DNA of 64,000 bases, from NCBI GenBank assembly GCA_030654695.1, contig JAURWY010000017.1, positions 186,001 to 250,000 of the forward strand, read 5' to 3'. Position numbers and translations under genes: made by a program. This DNA is from Polaromonas sp. (GTDB taxonomy: Bacteria > Pseudomonadota > Gammaproteobacteria > Burkholderiales > Burkholderiaceae_C). This document shows positions 52,745 through 62,011 of the stretch, in pieces (within the stretch, counting starts at the first letter, position 1; each line of letters begins with the position of its first letter). The notes below the pieces were generated by a model. It was not told the origin of the DNA. It searched no databases and worked only from the letters and a program-made list of their open reading frames with translations.

Positions 52745-55120
52745 TTATTTTTTGGCCGCTTGAATAGCCGACCAAACGCGGGCCGACGAGGCCGGCATGT
52801 CGAAGTCGGTCACGCCCAGCGGCCGCAGTGCGTCCAGCACGGCGTTGATGACGGCTGGCGGCGACCCGATGGCCCCGGCCTCGCCGCAACCTTTGGCGCC
52901 CAAGGGGTTGTGGCTGCAAGGCGTGCACAGCGTGTCTAGCTTGAAGTTGGGCATGTCGTCAGCGCGTGGCATGGCGTAGTCCATCAGGGAGCCGGTCAAC
53001 AACTGGCCGGTCTCTTCGTCGTAGACGCAGTTTTCCATCAGCGCCTGGCCAATGCCCTGCACCAGTCCGCCGTGCACCTGGCCTTCCACAATCATCGGGT
53101 TGATGATGTTGCCGAAGTCATCGACGGCGGTGAAGCTGTCGACCTTGACGGTGCCGGTTTGCGGGTCGATTTCAACTTCGCAAATGTACGTACCGGCCGG
53201 AAAGGTGAAGTTGGTCGGGTCGTAAAAAGCGGTTTCGTTCAGGCCGGGCTCTAACTTGTCGAGCGGGTAGTTGTGCGGTACATAAGCCGTCAATGCGACT
53301 TGGCCAAAGCTGACTTTTTTGTCCGTGCCTTTGATGGTGAATTCGCCGTTGGCAAACTCGACGTCAGCGTCGCTGGCTTCCATCAGGTGCGCGGCAATTT
53401 TCTTGGCCTTGGTCTCGATTTTATCGAGCGCCTTCATGATGGCCGTGCCGCCCACCGACATCGAGCGCGAGCCGTACGTGCCCATGCCAAAAGGCACGCG
53501 GCCGGTGTCGCCGTGAACGATGTCAACCGCGTCAACCGAGATGCCGAGACGCGCCGCTACCACTTGCGCAAAGGTGGTTTCGTGGCCTTGGCCGTGGCTG
53601 TGGGAACCGGTGAACACCGTCACGCTGCCGGTCGGGTGCACGCGCACCTCGCCGCATTCAAACAAGCCCGCACGCGCACCGAGTGCACCGGCGATGTTGC
53701 TGGGCGCCAAGCCGCACGCTTCGATGTAGCAGGAGTAACCGATGCCACGCAGCAAGCCTTTGGCGGCTGATGCGGTTTTGCGTTGCTCAAAGGTATTGAC
53801 CTCGGCCAGTTCGTTGCCGCGTTTGAGTAAGCCATGAAAGTCGCCAACGTCGTATTGCAGCGCCACCGGCGTTTGGTACGGAAACTGGGTGATGAAGTTG
53901 CGACGGCGGATCTCGTCTTGCGACAACCCCATGTCCCAGCCGCAACGCGACACCAGCCGCTCCAGCAAATAGGTGGCTTCCGGGCGACCGGCGCCGCGGT
54001 AAGCGTCCACCGGTGCAGTGTTGGTGAACCACGCGTCAACCTCGACATAGACCTGCGGCGTGCTGTACTGGCCAGCCAACAAAGTGGCATAAAGAATCGT
54101 CGGAATGGCGGGCGCAAAAGTCGACAAATACGCGCCCATGTTGGCGTCGGTATGGACCCGCATGGCTAAGAATTTACCGTCTTTGTCCATCGCCATTTCA
54201 GCGTGGCTTGAATGGTCGCGGCCGTGCGCGTCGCTCAAAAAAGCTTCGCTGCGGTCAGCCGTCCACTTGATGGGCCGATTCAGTTTTTTCGAGGCCCAAG
54301 TCAGGCAGACGTCTTCAGCGTAGAGGTAAATTTTCGAGCCAAAACCACCGCCGACGTCAGGCGCAATCACACGCACTTTGTGCTCGGGCAGACCCATCAC
54401 AAAGGCAGTGAGCAAGAGCCGTTCAACGTGCGGGTTTTGGTTAGACACATACAAGGTGTAGTCGTCGGTGGCGCGGCTGTAGTGGCCAATCACGGCGCGG
54501 GGTTCCATCGCGTTGGGAATCAAGCGGTTGTTAGTCAAATCCAACTTAGTGACATGCGCGGCATTGGCAAACGCGGCGTCTACTTGCGCCTTGTCGCCAA
54601 TCGCCCATTTGTAGCAATGGTTGTCGGGTGCTGCGTCGTGCAGCGCTGCGGCCTTGGCGGCGGCGGTCACGTTGACCACCGCGCTCAACACCTCGTAGTC
54701 GACCTCGACCAACTCGGCGGCGTTTTTGGCTTGCTCTAAAGTTTCGGCGACCACCATCGCCACGTGGTCTCCGACGTAGCGCACTTTGTCTAAAGCGAGG
54801 ATCGGGTGCGGCGGCTCTTTCATGGGTGAGCCGTCGGTGCTGGTGATCAGCCAGCCGCAAGGCAAGCCGTTGATCTTGGCATCCGCCACGTCTTGACCGA
54901 CCAGCACACCGACCACGCCAGGCGCAGCCTTGGCGGCGCGTGTGTCCACGCTCTTGATACGCGCATGCGCATGCGGTGAGCGCACGAACACGGCGTAAGT
55001 CTGGTTGGCGATGTTGATGTCGTCGGTGTACTGGCCGCCACCGGTCAGGAAGCGGTAGTCTTCTTTGCGACGAATGGAAGCGCCAATGTTGGGCAGGTTG
55101 ACGAAGTCGGATGCACCCAT
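52745..55120 (-). CDS. Molybdopterin-binding large subunit, CoxL form II-type
   Basis: A 791-residue xanthine-oxidase-family large subunit. It has the [13 protein letters not shown] and PNAMEPRAV Moco-region motifs. At about residues 371-378 it reads DAYRGAGR, the form II signature, instead of the AYxCSFR with the copper-binding Cys found in bona fide CO dehydrogenase. The substrate is therefore probably not CO alone; aldehydes, heterocycles or purine-like compounds are known for relatives. The accessory genes D, E, G and XdhC match CO dehydrogenase operons. Confidence 0.9.
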   Translation of the reverse strand: MGASDFVNLPNIGASIRRKEDYRFLTGGGQYTDDINIANQTYAVFVRSPHAHARIKSVDTRAAKAAPGVVGVLVGQDVADAKINGLPCGWLITSTDGSPMKEPPHPILALDKVRYVGDHVAMVVAETLEQAKNAAELVEVDYEVLSAVVNVTAAAKAAALHDAAPDNHCYKWAIGDKAQVDAAFANAAHVTKLDLTNNRLIPNAMEPRAVIGHYSRATDDYTLYVSNQNPHVERLLLTAFVMGLPEHKVRVIAPDVGGGFGSKIYLYAEDVCLTWASKKLNRPIKWTADRSEAFLSDAHGRDHSSHAEMAMDKDGKFLAMRVHTDANMGAYLSTFAPAIPTILYATLLAGQYSTPQVYVEVDAWFTNTAPVDAYRGAGRPEATYLLERLVSRCGWDMGLSQDEIRRRNFITQFPYQTPVALQYDVGDFHGLLKRGNELAEVNTFEQRKTASAAKGLLRGIGYSCYIEACGLAPSNIAGALGARAGLFECGEVRVHPTGSVTVFTGSHSHGQGHETTFAQVVAARLGISVDAVDIVHGDTGRVPFGMGTYGSRSMSVGGTAIMKALDKIETKAKKIAAHLMEASDADVEFANGEFTIKGTDKKVSFGQVALTAYVPHNYPLDKLEPGLNETAFYDPTNFTFPAGTYICEVEIDPQTGTVKVDSFTAVDDFGNIINPMIVEGQVHGGLVQGIGQALMENCVYDEETGQLLTGSLMDYAMPRADDMPNFKLDTLCTPCSHNPLGAKGCGEAGAIGSPPAVINAVLDALRPLGVTDFDMPASSARVWSAIQAAKK

Positions 55121-55147
55121 GGGATTACTCCAGAAAAAATATCAAAC

Positions 55148-55618
55148 TTAGACTGCCGCCATGGCAGCAGCGCCTTGCTGCACCGCTTTGACGATGTTTT
55201 GGTAACCAGTGCAGCGGCAGATGTTGCCCTCTAGCAGTTCACGAATTTCGACGTCGCTGGCTTTTGGATGGTTTTTGCACAAGTCCACCGCGCTCATGAC
55301 CATGCCGGGCGTGCAAAAGCCGCACTGCAAACCGTGGCAATCTTTGAATGCCGCCTGCATCGGGTGCATGGTGCCGTCTGCCGCCGCCAAGCCTTCGATG
55401 GTGGTGATCTCTGCGCCCGCAGCCTGCGCGGCCAGCATGTTGCAAGACTTCACCGCGCGACCATTCAGGATGACCGTGCAGGCGCCGCATTGCGCGGTGT
55501 CGCAGCCGACATGGGTGCCAGTGAGTTTGAGTTGCTCGCGCAGCACTTGCACCAGCAGCGTGTTGGGCGGCGTCTCAACGCTCTGCGCTTTGCCGTTGAC
55601 TTTGAATTGAACTTGCAT
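55148..55618 (-). CDS. 2Fe-2S small subunit of a molybdenum hydroxylase, CoxS-like
   Basis: From ATG 55618 the protein is 156 residues. It has a plant-type ferredoxin N-terminal cluster ([18 protein letters not shown]) and a helical C-terminal cluster ([27 protein letters not shown]), giving two 2Fe-2S centres. It is the first gene of the operon. The frame stays open 117 bases upstream, but the extension lacks homology. Confidence 0.93.
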   Translation of the reverse strand: MQVQFKVNGKAQSVETPPNTLLVQVLREQLKLTGTHVGCDTAQCGACTVILNGRAVKSCNMLAAQAAGAEITTIEGLAAADGTMHPMQAAFKDCHGLQCGFCTPGMVMSAVDLCKNHPKASDVEIRELLEGNICRCTGYQNIVKAVQQGAAAMAAV

Positions 55619-55819
55619 CGACTTAACTCCGTGTTTGAAAAGCGGTTTTTTTGGGCGAAGAAAAAAAGCCCGAAAAGCTATTGTTGAAGCACACCGCGTT
55701 CTAGTGTCTAGGTTAAACCCTAGTGAGATTGACAATCCTACGGTAAATTTAAATAAAAGAACCGTCTACAACAGTGCGCGGAGCGCCAAGCTCAGCCTTG
55801 GCGCTCCGCCCTGACTCAA
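55619..55819. promoter_or_regulatory. Intergenic region with inverted repeat upstream of the molybdenum-hydroxylase operon
   Basis: CTAGG-TTAAAC-CCTAG at about 55708-55724 is a short inverted repeat placed to act as an operator for the operon. An AT-rich tract (GGTAAATTTAAATAAAAG) follows at 55741. The PCu(A)C gene ends at 55820. Confidence 0.4.
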
Positions 55820-56317
55820 TCAATGCTTGTGGTCGTTTTTCATCTCAGCCTTAGGCCCCGGCGCGACCGCCGCGACCGGCACTGTCAATTCCAGTTGACT
55901 GTCGACGCCCGCCGCATTTTTAAAGCGCAAGGTCACCGGCACGGTGCTGTCTTTCAACAGGGGGGCCTTCAGGTCCATCAACATCAGGTGATAGCTGCCG
56001 GGCTTGAGCTGTACGGTCTTGCCAGCAGGCAGTTCCAATGCTGGGATGGCGCGCATTTTCATGACGTCGCCGTCCATTTTCATTTCATGCACTTCAGCCA
56101 CGCCAGCCACCGGCGACGAGACACCAACCAGACGCGTGCCTTGGGCCGCCGTGATGTTCATGAAAGCACCCGTGCCTTTTTGGCCCTGCACGGTCGCGCG
56201 CGCCCACGCATTGTCAACTTTGACGGCCGCTGGCTGCGCCGATGCCAAGCTGGCCGCCAGCCACAGGCTAGAGAAAAAAAGCGTTCGAGCAATGGGAAAA
56301 CGAGTGGGGATAAACAT
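55820..56317 (-). CDS. Periplasmic copper chaperone PCu(A)C
   Basis: From ATG 56317 the protein is 165 residues with signal peptide (FFSSLWLAASLASA). The copper site H-(M)x10M-x21-H-x-M is visible as VAEVHEMKMDGDVMKMRAI and later PGSYHLMLMDLKAPL. The C-terminal NDHKH may add a metal site. PCu(A)C loads Cu into the CuA or CuB centre of cytochrome oxidase. The upstream extension crosses the repeat element and is not coding. Confidence 0.92.
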   Translation of the reverse strand: MFIPTRFPIARTLFFSSLWLAASLASAQPAAVKVDNAWARATVQGQKGTGAFMNITAAQGTRLVGVSSPVAGVAEVHEMKMDGDVMKMRAIPALELPAGKTVQLKPGSYHLMLMDLKAPLLKDSTVPVTLRFKNAAGVDSQLELTVPVAAVAPGPKAEMKNDHKH

Positions 56318-56392
56318 AAAGAACCTTGAGAAATTAGAAACCGAAAAATGAAAATTGAGCAACTGACAGGGCTCATTGAACGAACTAAATTC

Positions 56393-56491
56393 CGTCATGG
56401 CGAGCGTAGCGCGGCAATCCATCGTGGAGGTACGCGGAGATGGACTGCCGCGCTATGCTCGCAGGGAAGGACGTATTTTCTAGCCATGACG
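56393..56491. repeat. Palindromic repeat element (REP/MITE-like)
   Basis: CGTCATGG at 56393 pairs with CCATGACG at 56484. Inside, GAGCGTAGCGCGGCAATCCATC pairs with GATGGACTGCCGCGCTATGCTC after a 15-base spacer, giving a long imperfect hairpin of about 100 bp. The CGTCATxGCGAGCG...GCGGCAATCCA core resembles a dispersed repeat known from many proteobacterial genomes. It sits in the gap between the PCu(A)C and DUF2946 genes. Confidence 0.7.
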
Positions 56492-56516
56492 AAGCAGTGG
56501 GCAGCGGGTGCCGCAG

Positions 56517-56885
56517 TCAATTCAATACAGGCGGGCCGCGGCTGAAAGGCAGGCCACTGACGATGACGGCCCTGTCGCTAGGCGCCATTCGCAGCGCAAG
56601 CTCATAAGAAATTAAGGGGGCTGGGGTGAAGACGGCTAACGGCAGCAGTGCCAGACCGGAGGTGATGCACAAACGGCAGTGGCCGCCGAATTGAGACAGT
56701 TCTGGCTCGCCCTGCAGCTGGCCATCCAACACCGGCGCGGCATAACAAAGGCCGCCGAGTTTGCCGCTGCCAACGTCTTGCGCAAGCAGCGAAACCGGTG
56801 CGGCCAGCGCCGACAACACAGCAAGAAAGCTCAAGCACGCGGCGAAGCGAGTCCACAGAGGTTGAGAGGATGAACGTCTGATCAC
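56517..56885 (-). CDS. DUF2946 family protein
   Basis: A 122-residue protein with an N-terminal hydrophobic helix (FAACLSFLAVLSALAAPVS) and a second (SGLALLPLAVFTPAPL). The family's metal-like motif HCRLC (about 69-73) is present. DUF2946 genes usually accompany copper chaperones and TonB receptors, as here beside PCu(A)C, so a periplasmic copper role is inferred. Confidence 0.75.
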   Translation of the reverse strand: MIRRSSSQPLWTRFAACLSFLAVLSALAAPVSLLAQDVGSGKLGGLCYAAPVLDGQLQGEPELSQFGGHCRLCITSGLALLPLAVFTPAPLISYELALRMAPSDRAVIVSGLPFSRGPPVLN

Positions 56886-56923
56886 AATTGAAAATTATAG
56901 ACAGACCCTCTGCCGCTTTAAGA

Positions 56924-57766
56924 CTACTTTTTCGCGTTCGCAAAAAACAGCTGTTGGCCGTTGATTTTGTAGCTTGCGATGACGGCTTGACCGGCCGCCG
57001 AGGTGATCCAGTCGGCGAACTTTTGGGCTTCAGCGACTTTGGTCTTCGGGTGCTTGGCCGGGTTGACCACCAACACGCCATATTGGTTGAAGAGACGCGT
57101 GTCGCCTTCCACCAAAATCGCCATATTGGCGCGGTTTTTAAAAGCCAACCAAGTGCCGCGGTCAGCCAACACATAAGCGTCAACGCTGGCGGCCATGTTC
57201 AGCGCTGGGCCCATGCCGCATCCGCAGGCCTTGTAGCCGGAGAAAACGGGCGCATCGACGCCTGCCAGCTTCCAGTAGCGGAGTTCAGCCGCGTGCGTGC
57301 CGCTCTTGTCGCCACGGGAAATAAAAGCACCGTTCGCCGTCTCGAGTTTTTTCAGGCCTTGCAAAATATCCTTGCCTTTGACGCCGGCGGGATCCGTGGC
57401 CGGCCCAATCAACACAAAGTCGTTGTACATGACCGGCTCGCGCTTCAGCGCAAAGCCTTCAGCGACGACTTTTTCTTCGGCCACTTGGTCATGCACAAAC
57501 AGCACGTCAGCGTCACCGCGTCGGCCCATGTCGATGGCTTGACCGGTGCCCAGCGCGACCACTTTGACGTCAATGCCCGTGGCCTTTTTGAACTCTGGCA
57601 GCAAGTGCGCAAACAGACCCGACTGCTCGGTGGAGGTGGTCGACGCCATGACGATGGAGACGCTTTGCGCCAGCGCCAAAGAACCGCCCCAAGCCAGGCC
57701 AGCCAGCAACACGACTTTCGACGCCTGTTGGGTCAGCCCCAAGAAGTTCTTTTTTTTCAAAATCAT
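56924..57766 (-). CDS. tupA: Tungstate ABC transporter substrate-binding protein, TupA-type
   Basis: A 280-residue protein with signal peptide (VVLLAGLAWGGSLALA). The anion-binding motifs TTSTEQSGLFAHLLPEF and GTGQAIDMGRRGDADVLFVH, then ISRGDKSGTHAAE, match TupA/WtpA-like tungstate binders rather than ModA. It delivers tungstate, or molybdate at lower affinity, to TupBC. Its ATG overlaps the ATPase stop. Confidence 0.87.
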   Translation of the reverse strand: MILKKKNFLGLTQQASKVVLLAGLAWGGSLALAQSVSIVMASTTSTEQSGLFAHLLPEFKKATGIDVKVVALGTGQAIDMGRRGDADVLFVHDQVAEEKVVAEGFALKREPVMYNDFVLIGPATDPAGVKGKDILQGLKKLETANGAFISRGDKSGTHAAELRYWKLAGVDAPVFSGYKACGCGMGPALNMAASVDAYVLADRGTWLAFKNRANMAILVEGDTRLFNQYGVLVVNPAKHPKTKVAEAQKFADWITSAAGQAVIASYKINGQQLFFANAKK

Positions 57767-58482
57767 CCTAATTCCCCTTTTAAAAATTGGGCTGCAGCCG
57801 GCGGCAGCGCCCCTCCGAAAAATGCTTTGACCGGTGCATCCGCCAGCACATGTCCGTGCTCTAGGTAAATCACCCGGCTCGCCAAGCGTTTGACTTGACC
57901 AAGGTTGTGGCTGCTAAAAATCAAAGTCATGCCCGCGTCCGCAAACTCACCCATCAAGGATTCGACCTCGCGCTTGGCCGTCGGGTCCAAGCTGGCGGTG
58001 GGTTCGTCAAGCAGCAGCACTTGCGGCTTGATAGCCCAAGCTCGTGCCAGCGCCAAGCGTTGTTGCTGACCACCCGACAAGGTTTTCCCCGAACGCAGGG
58101 CCAAGTCCACCAAGCCCACACGCTCTAGTGCCACCAGCGCTTGCTGACGAGCCGCGCCCCAGCGCATGCCGCTTAGCCACAAACCCATGGCGACGTTGTT
58201 TTGCACGCTGGTGCGCAACATGTAGGGCCGCTGAAACAGCATCGCCTGACGCGCGGGCACCGGCTTTAGCATGTGCCCGCTGGACGCCGGCAGCAAGCCG
58301 TGTAAGTGACGCAACAGGGTGCTCTTACCACTGCCATTGGCGCCAACGAGGGCTAAGCGTTCACCGCGGCCGATCGTCAACGTGCAATCAACCAATGCAT
58401 TGACGCGGCCGAACTGCACGCCCACCGCGTTCAGCTTGAACAAGATGTCAACAGAATCGGACTGTGGGCTGGTGTTCGACAT
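57763..58482 (-). CDS. tupC: Tungstate ABC transporter ATP-binding protein, TupC-type
   Basis: From ATG 58482 the protein is 239 residues. Walker A ALVGANGSGKSTLLRHL, signature LSGGQQQRLALARAWA, Walker B VLLLDEPTASLDP and switch His are complete. The ATG overlaps the tupB stop by one base (TGATG), which I prefer over an upstream in-frame start within tupB. Confidence 0.88.
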   Translation of the reverse strand: MSNTSPQSDSVDILFKLNAVGVQFGRVNALVDCTLTIGRGERLALVGANGSGKSTLLRHLHGLLPASSGHMLKPVPARQAMLFQRPYMLRTSVQNNVAMGLWLSGMRWGAARQQALVALERVGLVDLALRSGKTLSGGQQQRLALARAWAIKPQVLLLDEPTASLDPTAKREVESLMGEFADAGMTLIFSSHNLGQVKRLASRVIYLEHGHVLADAPVKAFFGGALPPAAAQFLKGELG

Positions 58483-59246
58483 CAACGCTGCCCAGCAGTA
58501 GCGATGCGAGCATCCATCGTCAAATCCGCTGGCCAAGTGCCGCGCGCTTCACGGGCTTCGCGCCAGTGACGAATCAGGGCAATCAAGGCGTTCAGCAGCA
58601 ACACGACCAGCAACAGCAACACGCCCAAGGCCAGCGCCAGCGGCAGGTCGCCCTTGCTGGTTTCAAGCGCAATGGCGGTGGTCATGACCCGCGTGAAACC
58701 GTCGATGTTGCCGCCCACCACCATGACTGCGCCGACTTCTGAAATAGCCCGACCGAAGGCGGCAATCACGATGGTCAACAAGGCATAACGCTCGTCCCAC
58801 AGCAAGATCAAACCACGCCAGCCGATGCCTGCACCGAGTGACTGCAATTGCTCGCCATGCAACGCGTCGGCGTCTTCAATGTTTTGCCGCACCAGCGCGG
58901 TGACGATCGGCAGCACCAGCACGGCCTGCGCCAACACCATGGCCTGAAACGAAAACAGCCAACCCAAAAAACCCAACGGCCCCGACCTCGACAACAGCAA
59001 ATAAATCACCAAGCCAACCACCACCGATGGCAAGGCCAACGCGGTGTTGAGAAAAGCCAACACCACGCCGCGCCCGGCAAAGCGCGCCACGCCCAGCCAC
59101 GCGCCAAGCAGCAGCCCAACGCTGCAAGCCAACACGCAGGCCAAGGCACTCACGGCCAATGAACGCAGCACGATGCTGGCGAGCAAGGGATCGAAAGAAG
59201 TGATGAGAAAAAACGCTGTGGTGACGCTGTCTTGAAATGTGTTCAT
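58482..59246 (-). CDS. tupB: Tungstate ABC transporter permease, TupB-type
   Basis: From ATG 59246 the protein is 254 residues. It has five to six transmembrane helices and the EAA-like loop SLGAGIGWRGLILLWDERYAL followed by AFGRAISEVGAVMVVGGNI, the pattern of tungstate/molybdate-type permeases. It forms the transporter with the next two genes. Confidence 0.87.
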   Translation of the reverse strand: MNTFQDSVTTAFFLITSFDPLLASIVLRSLAVSALACVLACSVGLLLGAWLGVARFAGRGVVLAFLNTALALPSVVVGLVIYLLLSRSGPLGFLGWLFSFQAMVLAQAVLVLPIVTALVRQNIEDADALHGEQLQSLGAGIGWRGLILLWDERYALLTIVIAAFGRAISEVGAVMVVGGNIDGFTRVMTTAIALETSKGDLPLALALGVLLLLVVLLLNALIALIRHWREAREARGTWPADLTMDARIATAGQR

Positions 59247-59399
59247 GCGTTGAGGGTGGGCCTGCCAAGGACTGCGCACTGTAGCGTAGTTGCAGAGCGC
59301 GCGCAGCGCATTGGTAGAGACGAGCTATGAACCGATTTACATAGCCTTTTGCCCGCAAAAATGCGAAACGCCCAGCCCTTCATAATCGCAGCAGTCACC

Positions 59400-60560
59400 A
59401 TGCACAAAGTCCAACTCTCTTACCAACTGTCTGCCGAGCGCAGCCCCGACGCACTGATCCGCCATCCGCTGCTGGACTTGCTGCACGCGGTGCGCGAACA
59501 GGGCTCGATTTCAGCGGCGGCGCGCAGCCAAGGCCTGTCGTATCGCCACGTGTGGGGCGCGCTGAAAGAGGCAGAACAGACACTGGGACGCGAGCTCATC
59601 ATCTGGGAAAAAGGCCAGCGCGCCCAGCTCACCGAATTCGGCGAAAAGCTGTTGTGGGCCGAACGTCAAGCACAAGCCCGACTGGCACCGCAAATCGAGG
59701 CCTTGCGCAGTGACATTGAACGCGCCTTTTCCATGGCCTTTGACGACAGCGCCCATGTGCTGGTGCTGTACGCCAGCCATGATGCCGCGCTGGCCGCCTT
59801 GCGCCAAAAGACATCGGCCCACGGTTTGCATCTGGACATCCGCTTCATGGGCAGCGTCGACGCCATTGCAGCACTGAATGCCGGACGCTGCCTGATGGCC
59901 GGCTTTCACACACTGGAGCGGCCCGCTGCCGACTCGTTGGCCGCACAAGCCTACCGCCGCCAGCTCAAGCCCGGGCTGCACAAACTGATTGGTTTCGCAC
60001 ACCGCATGCAAGGCCTGATGGTGGCCAAAGGCAATCCGCAATTGATCACGGGACTGAAAGATCTGAGCCGGCCTGCGTTGCGCTACATCAACCGCGCCAG
60101 CGGCACCGGCACGCGGGTGCTGTTGGACGAACTGATGGCCGACAGCGGCATAGCCCCGGGCGCGATCAACGGCTACAGCACGCAGGAACCCTCGCATGCC
60201 GCCGTGGCCCAAGCCATCGCCAGCGGATCAGCCGACGCTGGCTTGGGCATTGAAGCGGCAGCCCTAGAAAAAGGTCTCGACTTCATCCCCTTGGTGCGAG
60301 AGCGCTATCACTTGGTTTGCTTGAAGTCAGCGCTGTCACAAGCCCCCGTGCAAGCCTTGCTGCAAGTCTTGCAAAGCCCGGCTTGGCAAACCACCGTGGC
60401 GCAACTGCCCGGCTACAGCGCAGCCGATGCACAAAGCGGCCAAGTTTTATCCATGCGCGCACTGCTGCCGTGGTGGCACTACAGAAGCGACAAGCCGTCT
60501 GCGGGTCAGAGCGAGCAGGAACGAAAGCCGCAAAAAACGTCGTCGCGTTCAGGCTCGTAA
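59400..60560 (+). CDS. ModE-type HTH regulator with periplasmic-binding-like sensor domain
   Basis: From ATG 59400 the protein is 386 residues. The N-terminal ModE/LysR-like winged helix has [29 protein letters not shown]. Residues about 120-340 form a PBP-like domain (LVLYASHDAALAAL, INRASGTGTRVLLDELM, AVAQAIASGSADAGLGIEAAA). Such regulators sense molybdate or tungstate and control the divergent tup genes. It lies head to head with tupB, and its 3' end overlaps the convergent EgtB-like gene by 55 bases. Confidence 0.85.
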   Translation: MHKVQLSYQLSAERSPDALIRHPLLDLLHAVREQGSISAAARSQGLSYRHVWGALKEAEQTLGRELIIWEKGQRAQLTEFGEKLLWAERQAQARLAPQIEALRSDIERAFSMAFDDSAHVLVLYASHDAALAALRQKTSAHGLHLDIRFMGSVDAIAALNAGRCLMAGFHTLERPAADSLAAQAYRRQLKPGLHKLIGFAHRMQGLMVAKGNPQLITGLKDLSRPALRYINRASGTGTRVLLDELMADSGIAPGAINGYSTQEPSHAAVAQAIASGSADAGLGIEAAALEKGLDFIPLVRERYHLVCLKSALSQAPVQALLQVLQSPAWQTTVAQLPGYSAADAQSGQVLSMRALLPWWHYRSDKPSAGQSEQERKPQKTSSRSGS

Positions 60561-61837
60561 AAATTGCGGAATTTGGGCGACTTCATGCGCGCCCGCGTAG
60601 CGAAAGAGCCACCGCGCAACACCTTGTGCGTGCCAAACCAAGGCTGTGAATAGTCCGCATACGGACCGGGTACAAAACCGGGGTAGGGCTTGAAGGTACT
60701 GCCTGTCCACTCCCAGACATCACCCCACTGAAAGCCCCGACGGCCAGCCGTGTGCGCGGCAATTTCCCACTCGACTTCAAACGGCAGCCGACGACCAGCC
60801 CAACGGCACCAAGCGTCGGCTTCCCACCAAGTCATGTGCATGGCCGGCTGGTTGCCCAGCATGCGCAGCGGCTGACCAAAGCGGTTTTGCATCACCGCGC
60901 CGCTGGCCACACTGATCTGATCGACATAGCGCGGTCCGCGCCGGCCTTCGCTCACGCTGCTCGTCTGCAACCACTGCCAGCCAGCCTCGCTCCACAATTC
61001 TTGGCGGTCGTAACCACCGTCACTCACAAACTCGACAAACTGCGCCCAACTCACCGGCTGCGCATCGATCTCAAACTCCGGCACGCGCACCTCATGCACG
61101 CCCACCTCATTGTCAAAAACAAAACCTGCGCCGTCTGCCGGACTGCCCAGCTGCCAAGCGCAAGCCGGCACCAACAGCGGTTCGCGCAGCGTCATGGGCT
61201 TGGGCGCGAAGGCTTGCAGCAGCGGCCGGTCCAGCGTCATTCCCAAGGTTTGCGCCGTCATCACCATCGCCTCAGCGTGCATGTCTTCGTGCAACAGGCA
61301 GAGGCGGTAAAAGTACAGCGCGTCGTCTGTCGCGTCAGCGCGTTCGAGCAACTCCAGCGTGCTTTCCAGCGTGTTCAGCAGGTATTCGCGGCAGGCGCTC
61401 ACGTCAGGCAGGTCAAGTGACCAACGCGTGTCGTGCGGCACCTGCGATGAATCCCACCAGCGGTCAGCCGCCGTTTCAATCGACGGCAGTCGCGGCCCTG
61501 TGGGATCGCAGTGAGCGCCTTGGCTGCGTTGCAAATTGCGGCCTATCCAGCGCTCCTGAAACCAGCCCACATGGCCCAACTCCCAGAGCGGAGGATTCAG
61601 CGTCGGCAGCACGGGCACGACAAAGTCAGCCGCCTCCAAAGCGCTTTGAAACTGCGCGAACAGATGCAGCGTGTGGTTGCGCGCGTCCATCAAGGCCAGC
61701 GACAACACGCCCAAGCCTGCGCGCCGAATCTGGGGCGAGTCGATCAGGCCGGGGCTGTCGGCTGGCGTGGCGTTGAAATCAGAGGCCAAAAGAAAAATCC
61801 TGAATAAGTCCGAGATGCGCCAAAACGGAAGCGGCAA
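60506..61837 (-). CDS. EgtB-family (SenA/EgtB-type) nonheme iron sulfoxide synthase-like protein
   Basis: A 443-residue protein. The N-terminal DinB-like bundle has LWELGHVGWFQERWIGRN and the iron-ligand segment LLHEDMHAEAMVM. The C-terminal FGE-sulfatase domain runs from PLLVPACAWQLGSPADG to RDDVFCGFRSCSL. EgtB joins a thiol and hercynine in ergothioneine synthesis; SenA is the selenium-using relative that makes selenoneine, and betaproteobacterial members of this kind are often SenA. The partners SenB and SenC are not adjacent, so the choice is open. The start is uncertain (ATG 61837 or TTG 61789, which has a better AGGA site). Confidence 0.8.
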   Translation of the reverse strand: MPLPFWRISDLFRIFLLASDFNATPADSPGLIDSPQIRRAGLGVLSLALMDARNHTLHLFAQFQSALEAADFVVPVLPTLNPPLWELGHVGWFQERWIGRNLQRSQGAHCDPTGPRLPSIETAADRWWDSSQVPHDTRWSLDLPDVSACREYLLNTLESTLELLERADATDDALYFYRLCLLHEDMHAEAMVMTAQTLGMTLDRPLLQAFAPKPMTLREPLLVPACAWQLGSPADGAGFVFDNEVGVHEVRVPEFEIDAQPVSWAQFVEFVSDGGYDRQELWSEAGWQWLQTSSVSEGRRGPRYVDQISVASGAVMQNRFGQPLRMLGNQPAMHMTWWEADAWCRWAGRRLPFEVEWEIAAHTAGRRGFQWGDVWEWTGSTFKPYPGFVPGPYADYSQPWFGTHKVLRGGSFATRARMKSPKFRNFYEPERDDVFCGFRSCSL

Positions 61838-62011
61838 ACGGTCGATGCGATTGTGACATTCACCTTTTGGGTCGACCCAACGGGGCCGTTTGAATAATTT
61901 TCAGCCAGCACCCGCCCAAAAGCTCAACTGCAAAGATCCGTTATCTATAAAATCACTCTCTCCCACGACATTTCAGATGATTTGTGCAGGGCTCGTTTAT
62001 CTGGAGAAAAA

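Noticed and set aside
52745-55120. True form I carbon monoxide dehydrogenase large subunit
   Set aside because: The active-site loop is AYRGAGR, not AYxCSFR.
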